Part shown: one piece after another, positions 57,790 through 64,000 of the stretch
Layout of the letters: each line of letters opens with the position of its first letter
Position numbering within the stretch: position 1 is the first letter of the stretch
Assembly: GCF_003952425.1 (NCBI RefSeq)
Contig: NZ_CP034449.1
Coordinates: 1,054,001 to 1,118,000 of the forward strand
Reading direction: 5' to 3'
From: Mesorhizobium sp. M2A.F.Ca.ET.046.03.2.1
Lineage (GTDB): Bacteria > Pseudomonadota > Alphaproteobacteria > Rhizobiales > Rhizobiaceae
Length of the DNA stretch: 64,000 bases
Translations under genes and position numbers: made by a program
Notes under the pieces: model-generated
The model's database searches: none
The model's input: only the letters and a program-made list of their open reading frames with translations
What the model was told of the DNA's origin: nothing

Positions 57790-57843
57790 TGGCGACAGAC
57801 GCTTTAATCTGGGCGACATCCGTTCCAGCTCCAGGCGTCTCCG

Positions 57844-58647
57844 TTGAGCGACATTTTCTCCAGGATCGAGCATTCGCGCACCGCCGACGAGGTGGTGCAG
57901 CAGATCGAGAGCCTGATCCTCGAAGGCGTTCTGCGCACCGGTGACCGGCTGCCGGGCGAGCGCGAGCTGGCGCGCCAGTTCGACGTGTCGCGGCCGATCC
58001 TGCGCGATGCGCTGAAGGCGCTGGAGGGACGCGGACTGCTGACGACGCGCCCCGGCGGCGGCACGCATGTCGCCGACGTCATCGGCCAGCTCTTCACCAA
58101 GCCGGTGACGGACCTCATCTCCACGCACCGCAAGGCGGTGACCGACTATCTGGAGTACCGGCGCGAGATCGAGGCGGTGGCGGCCGAATATGCGGCGCGG
58201 CGGGCGACGCCGGAGGACCTTGCGCTGCTCGACCGCATCATGGCGCGCATGGAGGAGGCGCACCGGACCGGCGACTTCGACGACGAGGCGGAGATCGACG
58301 TCGAATTCCATCATGCGGTGTGCGAATGCGCGCACAACATCATCCTGCTGCACACGCTGCGCTCCTGCTACCGGCTGTTGTCGGAAGGCGTTTTCCAGAA
58401 CCGGCTTCTGGTGTTCGGCGTGCCGGGCGCGCGCGAGGCGCTGCTCGAGCAGCACCGGGCGATCCATGCCGCGATCAAGGCCGGCGATCCGATCGCGGCG
58501 CGCAAGGCCGCGATGGACCACATCACCTATGTCGAGCGCTCGATGGCGGAAGCCGAGCGCAGCGGCGACTGGCAGCGCGTCTCCCGGCTGAGGCTGAGAC
58601 AGCGCTCCGATGCCGGCGATATCGAACCCACACGCAAACGCTCCTAA
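57844..58647 (+). CDS. FadR-subfamily GntR regulator, lactate/glycolate type
   Basis: This 267-residue regulator begins at TTG and reads SDIFSRIEHSRTADEVVQQI, LRTGDRLPGERELARQFDVS, RPGGGTHVAD (wing), then an FCD domain with DVEFHHAVCECAHNIILLHT and distal His residues for metal or ligand binding. It resembles LldR/GlcC/PdhR-type regulators. The next gene, 24 bp on, is an L-lactate dehydrogenase, which supports a hydroxyacid effector. Confidence 0.9.
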   Translation: MSDIFSRIEHSRTADEVVQQIESLILEGVLRTGDRLPGERELARQFDVSRPILRDALKALEGRGLLTTRPGGGTHVADVIGQLFTKPVTDLISTHRKAVTDYLEYRREIEAVAAEYAARRATPEDLALLDRIMARMEEAHRTGDFDDEAEIDVEFHHAVCECAHNIILLHTLRSCYRLLSEGVFQNRLLVFGVPGAREALLEQHRAIHAAIKAGDPIAARKAAMDHITYVERSMAEAERSGDWQRVSRLRLRQRSDAGDIEPTRKRS

Positions 58648-58671
58648 GCACAGATTTAGCGGGGACCCATC

Positions 58672-59801
58672 ATGAGCGAAATCCTCACCATCGCCGACCT
58701 CAAGGACCTGGCACGCCGGAGGGTGCCGAAGATGTTCTTCGACTATGCCGATTCCGGCGCATGGACGGAGAGCACCTACCGCGCCAACGAGGAGGACTTC
58801 GGCAAGATCAAGTTCCGCCAGCGCGTGCTGGTCGACATGAGCAACCGCTCGCTGGAATCGACCATGATCGGCCAGAAGGTGGCGATGCCGGTGGCGCTGG
58901 CGCCGACCGGGCTGACCGGCATGCCGACGGCGAGATGCTGGCGGCGCAGGCGGCGGAAGCGTTCGGCGTTCCGTTCACGCTGTCCACCATGAGCATCTGC
59001 TCGATCGAGGATGTCGCCTCGGTGACCAAGAAGCCGTTCTGGTTTCAGCTCTACGTGCTGCGCGACAAGGATTTCGTGCTCAACCTCATCGACCGCGCCA
59101 AGGCGGCGAAATGTTCGGCGCTGGTGCTGACACTCGACCTGCAGATCCTGGGACAGCGCCACAAGGACGTGCGCAACGGGCTTTCGGCGCCGCCGAAGAT
59201 GACGCTTGCCAACATCATCGACCTTGCGCTGAAGCCGCGCTGGTGCCTGGGCATCGCAGGAACCAAGCGCCGCACTTTCCGCAACATCGTCGGCCACGCC
59301 AAGGGCGTGGGCGACGTCTCCTCACTATCGTCCTGGACGAATGAGCAATTCGATCCGCACCTGTCGTGGAAGGACGTCGCCTGGATCAAGGAACGCTGGG
59401 GCGGCAAGCTGATCCTGAAGGGCATCCTCGACACGGAAGACGCGCTGATGGCGGCCGAGACCGGGGCGGACGCGATCGTGGTCTCAAACCATGGCGGGCG
59501 GCAGCTCGACGGCGCCCCCTCCTCGATCTCCGTGCTGGAAGAGATCGCCGATGCGGTCGGCGACAGGATCGAAGTCCATATGGACGGCGGCATCCGTTCC
59601 GGCCAGGACGTGCTCAAGGCGCTCTGCCTCGGCGCCAAGGGCACCTATATCGGCAGGCCGTTCCTTTACGGCCTCGGCGCGATGGGCAAGGACGGCGTCA
59701 CCAAGGCGCTCGAAATCATCCGCAAGGAGATGGACGTCACGCTGGCGCTGTGCGGCAAGCGCCTCGTCGCCGACATGGGCAAGGACCAGCTCCGCCGCTA
59801 G
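58672..59801 (+). pseudogene. lldD: FMN-dependent L-lactate dehydrogenase, frameshifted
   Basis: The first frame encodes MSEILTIADLKDLARRRVPK to MPVALAPTGLTGMP. The rest continues in another frame: DGEMLAAQAAEAFGVPFTLS, WFQLYVLRDKDFVL, IVVSNHGGRQLDGAPSS (active-site His) and MDGGIRSGQDVLKAL to 59801. The family normally reads GLTGMQHADGE here, so a 7-base deletion (or one missing base) at 58921-58926 explains the break. The remaining catalytic residues are intact. It oxidises L-lactate to pyruvate and is probably co-transcribed with the regulator upstream. Confidence 0.88.
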
Positions 59802-59894
59802 GACGCAGTAGCCAAGATCGCACGGATCGGTTGCGTCGCTAGGGCGTTGTTCATCGATCGGCACTAGGCTTGGCTCCAACTGTGCCTTGGGAAC

Positions 59895-60671
59895 ATGTTC
59901 ACCTTGACCGAAACCGGCATCCACTATCTCGACGGGCGCGGGCCGGACGGCATGCGGCTCTACGCCATCGGCGACGTACATGGACGCCATGACCTGCTCG
60001 CCGCCATGCACCGGCGCATCGAAAGCCAACTGGAACATGCGCCCGCCTCCGACTGGCGCATCATCCATCTCGGCGACTATGTCGACCGCGGCCCGGATTC
60101 AAAGAGCGTCATCGACTTTCTGATCGAGGCGCGCAAGCGCGATCCGCGCTACATCATGCTGGCCGGCAACCATGATATCGGCATGCTCGAATTCCTGGCC
60201 GATGCCGAGCCGGACGGCCTGTTCATGAACTATGGCGGCGTGCAGACCGCGCAGTCCTATGGCGTGGACCTTGTCCGCGACGCCCATTGGTACGGCAAGG
60301 CGGAAGCCATCGCGCGCGGACACGCTGCGCTGGTGAAAGCGGTGCCGCGCAGCCATGTCGATTTCCTGCAGTCGCTGACGTTTTCGGTCAGTTTCGGCGA
60401 CTTCTTCTTCTGCCATGCCGGGATAAGGCCGGGCGTGCCGCTCGACCGCCAGAACCTGCTGGACCTGATCTGGATCCGCGATGCCTTCCACGATCACCAG
60501 GAGCTTTTTTCAAAGGTGATCGTGCACGGGCACACGCCCGTCCCGGAGGCCGAAGTGAAGGCCAACCGCGTCAATGTCGACACGCTCGCCTGGAAATCGG
60601 GGACGCTGAGCGCGCTCGCCGTCAATGGCGGCGACAAGCGCATCATCGACGTGCAAGGCAAAGCGCTTTAA
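59895..60671 (+). CDS. PPP-family metallophosphatase (serine/threonine phosphatase-like)
   Basis: This 258-residue protein has the three phosphoesterase motifs in order: YAIGDVHGRHD, LGDYVDRGPDS and LAGNHD, followed by the metal His residues in FCHAGIRPG and IVHGHTP. This is the compact bacterial PPP group, which also contains PrpA/PrpB and diadenosine-tetraphosphatase-like enzymes. The substrate could be a phosphoprotein or a nucleotide. It is monocistronic, followed by a palindromic repeat that starts at its stop codon. Confidence 0.88.
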   Translation: MFTLTETGIHYLDGRGPDGMRLYAIGDVHGRHDLLAAMHRRIESQLEHAPASDWRIIHLGDYVDRGPDSKSVIDFLIEARKRDPRYIMLAGNHDIGMLEFLADAEPDGLFMNYGGVQTAQSYGVDLVRDAHWYGKAEAIARGHAALVKAVPRSHVDFLQSLTFSVSFGDFFFCHAGIRPGVPLDRQNLLDLIWIRDAFHDHQELFSKVIVHGHTPVPEAEVKANRVNVDTLAWKSGTLSALAVNGGDKRIIDVQGKAL

Positions 60672-60814
60672 GGCGTGCTGATATTCAGGTGAGGCCGGCC
60701 TGCAAATGGTGTTTTCCTGCGCTTCCGGTGCTCACGTACGTTAAGTACGCTCCGCTCCGGTTCTCGGAAACCACCATTTTCGACTCGGCCTTGACCTGAA
60801 TCTCAACACGCCTT
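60670..60814. repeat. 145-bp imperfect palindrome
   Basis: The ends AAGGCGTGCTGATATTCAGG and the inverted AACACGCCTT with CCTGAATCTC pair, as do inner parts (AATGGTGTTTTCC with GGAAACCACCATT; CGTACGTTAAGTACG at the centre). The whole segment can fold into one long hairpin. A partial inverted copy of its end lies at 61291-61320. It fits a miniature palindromic intergenic element unrelated in sequence to those at 45640 and 53999. Confidence 0.8.
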
Positions 60815-60858
60815 CGGCGCAATCTCGGCGCGGGCGCGCTTCCGATTTTTGATTGGGC

Positions 60859-60999
60859 TCAGTCGAGCGAGGCCGTCACGCCGTAGCCGTCGACGGCCCG
60901 GTGGTTGGTTGCTGCGTCGGCGGCATAGATGCCCAGGCCGCAGAGCACGATGGCAGACAGCATGACAAAAGACAGGAGTGCTGCTTTCACGGACGTCAT
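60859..60999 (-). CDS. Small exported or membrane protein, 46 residues
   Basis: From ATG 60999 to TGA 60859 the minus strand encodes MTSVKAALLSFVMLSAIVLC, continuing with CGLGIYAADAATNH and a short polar tail ending VTASLD. The N-terminal hydrophobic stretch fits a signal peptide or anchor with a possible cut near YAADA. The ribosome site is weak (CAGAG). No family is recognised; between it and 61290 no other gene is seen. Confidence 0.5.
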   Translation of the reverse strand: MTSVKAALLSFVMLSAIVLCGLGIYAADAATNHRAVDGYGVTASLD

Positions 61000-61290
61000 C
61001 TCTGGTTAAGCTTTCTGCATCTGGGCACGAGGCGGTTACCAATGCGTTGAAACGATAAAATGCGTCTCAATGTTTCGACGATTTCGCGCTTCTAAGCAGA
61101 TTCTGTTTCGCCGGTGTGTCGGCTGGATCACACAAAAGGTTCATGGCGGTTGCACCGGCGATACAAAGCGCGCCCTCTTAGGGGAGCAGCCGGACACAAA
61201 CCAAGAAAGAAGAGCGTTATCCCCAGGCGCAGGCGCTGAGGCGTGCCAATTATGCCACGCTGCGTCCGCGCGGATGTGTCGAGATGCAGG

Positions 61291-61320
61291 TCAGGCCGGC
61301 CTTACCTGAATATCAACGTA
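61291..61320. repeat. Half copy of the 60670-60814 palindrome
   Basis: CAGGCCGGCCTTACCTGAAT and the following ATCAACGTACC match, in inverted orientation, the left end of the 145-bp palindrome (TGATATTCAGGTGAGGCCGG) with one mismatch over 24 bp. It borders the stop codon of the amidotransferase gene. Confidence 0.65.
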
Positions 61321-61322
61321 CC

Positions 61323-62039
61323 TTAGATGGTAGCCACCCAGGCGCGGGCGATCGCCAGGCCGGCGGCATCGGCTTCGGGGCCGTTACCGGCCAACTCGTC
61401 GTCGAGCCGGTCGTTCCAGTCGGGATGGCGCTCGGCTATCGTTGCCGCGAAGGAGGTGCTCCAGTGGCGCACCATCGGCGTGTCGGCCTCGAAGTGGAAC
61501 TGAAAGCCATAGACGGCGCGGCCGAGGCGGAAGGCCTGGTTTTCGGCGACCGCGCTGCCGGCGAGCCGCACGGCATTCTGAGGCAGCGCAAAAGTGTCGT
61601 CGTGCCATTCGAAGATCGGAAATTGTTCGGGCAGCGCCGCCAGGACCGGATCCGACTTCGCGGCGGGCGTCAGCGAGACCTTGTGCCAGCCGAATTCGGT
61701 GGCGCCGCCGATATGGTTGTCGCCACCAAATGCGCGGGCAAGGAGCTGACCGCCGAGGCAGATGCCGAGCACCGAGCGGTCCTTATCGGCGAAATCGCGG
61801 GTCAACTCGAGCAGCGCCGGGAAATAGGGATAGTCCTCGTCGGCCAGCGCATTCTGCCCGCCGCCCAGCAAGACCATCGCATCGTGCCCGCCTGCGTCCT
61901 GCGGCAACGTATCGCCCTGGTATGGGCGCCGCAGGTCGACATCCGCGCCCGCTTCGGCCAGAGCGGCACCGACCTGACCGAGGCCGGTATTGTCGTAATT
62001 CTGGACCACCAGCACGCGCAACGAGAATCCTGCTGACAT
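61323..62039 (-). CDS. Class I glutamine amidotransferase (GMP-synthase-like domain, stand-alone)
   Basis: The start at MSAGFSLRVLVVQNYDNTGL (62039) gives 238 residues. The catalytic triad of class I amidotransferases is visible: C94 in LGICLGGQLLA, and H182 with E184 in GFQFHFEAD. There is no synthetase domain, so it belongs to the stand-alone GuaA-like amidotransferases, whose members include gamma-glutamyl-polyamine or unknown amide hydrolases. It is divergent from the hypothetical gene at 62109. The substrate is unknown. Confidence 0.87.
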   Translation of the reverse strand: MSAGFSLRVLVVQNYDNTGLGQVGAALAEAGADVDLRRPYQGDTLPQDAGGHDAMVLLGGGQNALADEDYPYFPALLELTRDFADKDRSVLGICLGGQLLARAFGGDNHIGGATEFGWHKVSLTPAAKSDPVLAALPEQFPIFEWHDDTFALPQNAVRLAGSAVAENQAFRLGRAVYGFQFHFEADTPMVRHWSTSFAATIAERHPDWNDRLDDELAGNGPEADAAGLAIARAWVATI

Positions 62040-62108
62040 GAAAAGGCTGGGGCGAGCGATATCATGCGGCCCGTGTTTCAGCCAAGATGCGCGGCGGGAG
62101 AGAAAGCT

Positions 62109-62753
62109 ATGCCACTGCAGAACCGGGTCGATCCCTTCGGCGCCATCCATGCCGTGCCGGAACGCGGCCTGTTCACCGGCAATCGCGGCATCATCCATGA
62201 TCCGGAGACCAAGACTCTGCTGAGGAAGCGCTGGGCCTTGCCGGCCTGGATCATCTGTGTGTGCGAGTTCCGCAATGTGCGGCGCGAGCCGATGGGCCGC
62301 AACAGGGGAGGAAAGGCTGGTTGGACCGAATTGTTCTTCCTTGACGAGGTGACGGCGTTGGCCGCCGGCCACCGGCCCTGCTTCTTCTGCCGACGCGAAC
62401 GGGCGACCGATTTCGTCGGCCGCTTCGGCAAGGCCTTCGGCATCGCAGAGCCCCGCGCGCCGATGGTCGACAAACGGCTGCACAGGGAACGGCTGGCTTC
62501 GGGTGGACGGCCCCCTCGCGTAACCGTGCCGGAGCTTGACGGCTTGCCTGATGGAGCGATGATCGCGCAGGGCGACACCGCCTACGCGCTGCGTTCCGGA
62601 AAGGCACTTGAATGGTCCTTCGCGGGTTTCGCCGGTCAAACCGGCTTCGATCGCTTCACCGGCCGATCGCTGCGCCTGCTGACGCCGGCGACCACCATCG
62701 CGGTGCTGCGGCAAGGCTTTGCGCCTGTCTGGCATCCGACCGCCGACACTTGA
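62109..62753 (+). CDS. Conserved hypothetical protein with a CxxC motif
   Basis: The start at MPLQNRVDPFGAIHAVPERG (62109, behind GGGAG) gives 214 residues. It has HRPCFFCRRERATDFVGRF, a CxxC that may bind metal, and a conserved-looking N-terminal half (GNRGIIHD; RKRWALPAWIICVCEFRN). The composition is Arg-rich and soluble. I do not recognise a function. It is divergent from the amidotransferase gene and followed by a strong terminator. Confidence 0.65.
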   Translation: MPLQNRVDPFGAIHAVPERGLFTGNRGIIHDPETKTLLRKRWALPAWIICVCEFRNVRREPMGRNRGGKAGWTELFFLDEVTALAAGHRPCFFCRRERATDFVGRFGKAFGIAEPRAPMVDKRLHRERLASGGRPPRVTVPELDGLPDGAMIAQGDTAYALRSGKALEWSFAGFAGQTGFDRFTGRSLRLLTPATTIAVLRQGFAPVWHPTADT

Positions 62754-62780
62754 CGATATCCATCGCCTCGCCCATTGCTC

Positions 62781-62834
62781 GGCAGATATTCGCGGGATGG
62801 CCCGCAAATATCTGCCTAGATTCCCTTGTTTTTC
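62781..62834 (+). terminator. Rho-independent terminator after the CxxC hypothetical gene
   Basis: A long stem (GGCAGATATT / AATATCTGCC outside, GCGGG / CCCGC inside) at 62781-62816 is followed by TTCCCTTGTTTTT. A second inverted repeat at about 62836-62880 (GCAGGT..CGCAAAA / TTTTGCG..ACCTGC) lies directly upstream of the rsmE start. Confidence 0.75.
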
Positions 62835-62887
62835 GCAGGTTCTGATCGCAAAACCGCGGGGACACTTTTGCGGGACCTGCCTGGGCC

Positions 62888-63622
62888 ATGCGCGCCAACT
62901 ACAAAATGCAGCGGTTGTTCGTGCCGGACGATCTAGGCTCAGGCGTCGAATTCGATGCCGGACAGCAGCAGAGCCATTACCTCGCCCATGTGCTGCGGCT
63001 CGGCGAAGGCGCCGTGGTGCTGCTTTTCAACGGCCGCGACGGCGAATGGTCGGCTGCGATCGCCGCTAGATCCAAGAAGGCTGTCCGGTTGAAAGTGCTG
63101 GAGCTGCAGCGGCCGCAGCCGCCGCTGCCCGACCTCGTCTATTGCTTCGCGCCGCTCAAGCAGGGGCGGCTCGACTACCTGGTGCAGAAGGCGGTCGAGA
63201 TGGGCGCCGGCGTGCTGCAGCCAGTCATCACCCAGCACACGCAGGTGGCGAAGCCCGGCATCGAGCGGCTGCGCGCCAATGTCGTCGAGGCGGCCGAGCA
63301 ATGCGGCATCCTCGCGGTGCCGGACGTGCGTGAAGCAGAGAAGCTGGAGCGGCTGCTCGCCAGTTGGGACAGGGAGCGGCGGCTGATCTTCTGCGACGAG
63401 GACGCTTCGACCAACAATCCGCTGCCGGCCCTGCAGGCGGTAAGGGAGAAGAAACTTGCGCTTCTGGTCGGTCCCGAAGGCGGATTTTCCGAGGACGAGC
63501 GCAGGATGCTGAGGGCCTTGCCTTTCGTCACCGCCATCCCGCTCGGGCCGCGGATCCTGCGCGCCGACACGGCGGCAGTGGCGGCGCTTGCCGCCATCCA
63601 GGTGACGATCGGCGACTGGTAA
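62888..63622 (+). CDS. rsmE: 16S rRNA (uracil-1498-N3)-methyltransferase
   Basis: This 244-residue SPOUT-fold enzyme has an N-terminal PUA-like part ([30 protein letters not shown]) and the knotted SAM site [17 protein letters not shown] with [16 protein letters not shown]. It methylates U1498 of 16S rRNA. The start at 62888 gives the family length. It is upstream of the glutamate-cysteine ligase gene on the same strand, a neighbourhood common in alphaproteobacteria. Confidence 0.95.
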   Translation: MRANYKMQRLFVPDDLGSGVEFDAGQQQSHYLAHVLRLGEGAVVLLFNGRDGEWSAAIAARSKKAVRLKVLELQRPQPPLPDLVYCFAPLKQGRLDYLVQKAVEMGAGVLQPVITQHTQVAKPGIERLRANVVEAAEQCGILAVPDVREAEKLERLLASWDRERRLIFCDEDASTNNPLPALQAVREKKLALLVGPEGGFSEDERRMLRALPFVTAIPLGPRILRADTAAVAALAAIQVTIGDW

Positions 63623-63827
63623 ATCAAATCCCATTGAGGCCTGGCTCAGGATTTTTTGCTTGATCGGCTGCCGGCATTTCGTCCATCTAGCGCCGGCGGC
63701 CGTCCGGCCTCTGCAGCACCGCGCATGCTTTTCGACGCACGAAGGGCGCTGTAACACTTAGGAACTGTGCAGGACGCCTGGCGGAAGTCGATGCCGATTT
63801 CCGGGGCAAAGCGCTCGGAGGGGCCTC

Positions 63828-64000
63828 ATGGCGCGCGACACGACCGATACCCAGCCCATCGAAGGAACCGACGAACTGGTCGGCTATCTGGCCGCCGGCA
63901 ACAAGCCGCGCGACAAATGGCGCATTGGCACCGAGCACGAGAAATTCCCCTTCTATGTCGACGGCCACGCGCCGGTGCCCTATGGCGGCGAGCGCGGCAT
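63828..64000 (+). CDS. gshA: Glutamate-cysteine ligase, start only
   Basis: CGGAGGGG precedes the ATG at 63828. The first 57 codons read MARDTTDTQPIEGTDELVGY, LAAGNKPRDKW, then RIGTEHEKFPFYVDG, which is the opening of the GCS2 plant/alphaproteobacterial type enzyme with the active-site TEHEK. It makes gamma-glutamylcysteine for glutathione. The gene continues beyond the window. Confidence 0.9.
   Translation, partial: MARDTTDTQPIEGTDELVGYLAAGNKPRDKWRIGTEHEKFPFYVDGHAPVPYGGERG

Overview
The window looks like chromosome of a Mesorhizobium-type alphaproteobacterium (order Hyphomicrobiales). The reasons are the high GC content, the rhizobial style of the encoded proteins (CUT2 sugar ABC systems, short HisG with HisZ, OxyR/KatG pair, DUF3422, GlcDEF, plant/alphaproteobacterial type glutamate-cysteine ligase) and several intergenic palindromic repeats. 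The species assignment is inference; there is no rRNA and no complete tRNA gene in the window.

Left part (1-15.2 kb): a sugar-acid catabolic region. It holds two complete CUT2-type sugar ABC transporters (1646-6357 and 10904-13999), uronate dehydrogenase (Udh), 5-dehydro-4-deoxyglucarate dehydratase (KdgD), a GMC oxidoreductase, an FAD-linked hydroxyacid oxidase (cut by the window start), a glyoxalase-I-like protein, an aldo/keto reductase and a FadR-type GntR regulator. Udh plus KdgD point to oxidation of hexuronates to aldarates and on to alpha-ketoglutarate semialdehyde. Three copies of the dyad TTRTATGAYAA lie in promoter regions here and may be the regulator's operator.

Accessory stretch (15.2-31.4 kb): small orphan genes, several LysR regulators (one with a nonsense codon), and a minus-strand run encoding an EmrA/EmrB-like efflux pump, two AhpD/CMD-fold proteins and a stand-alone alanyl-tRNA-synthetase-like catalytic core that has a very early frameshift and is preceded by a ten-codon leader ORF. 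This is followed by a decayed integrative element: an excisionase-like protein, a tyrosine recombinase whose internal pieces are individually inverted, a tRNA 3'-end remnant, an AlpA regulator and a frameshifted P4-type integrase beside the 3' end of guaA.

Right part (31.4-64 kb): mostly housekeeping. It contains guaA, a nucleosidase, a thioesterase, an RsmB-type methyltransferase, aqpZ, katG/oxyR, chaA, an acyl-CoA synthetase, hisG-hisZ-hisS, tag, an L,D-transpeptidase, an unusual FolD, the glycolate oxidase genes glcD/glcE/glcF, a FadR-type regulator with a frameshifted L-lactate dehydrogenase, a PPP-family phosphatase, a glutamine amidotransferase, rsmE and the start of glutamate-cysteine ligase. 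Palindromic repeats lie between hisZ and hisS, near tag, inside the glc locus and at 60.7 kb. In the glc locus a broken DUF559 (Vsr-like nuclease fold) gene is bracketed by inverted copies of the repeat.

At least five coding sequences have a single frameshift and one or two have a nonsense codon. Either this genome carries many young pseudogenes or the assembly has residual indel errors.
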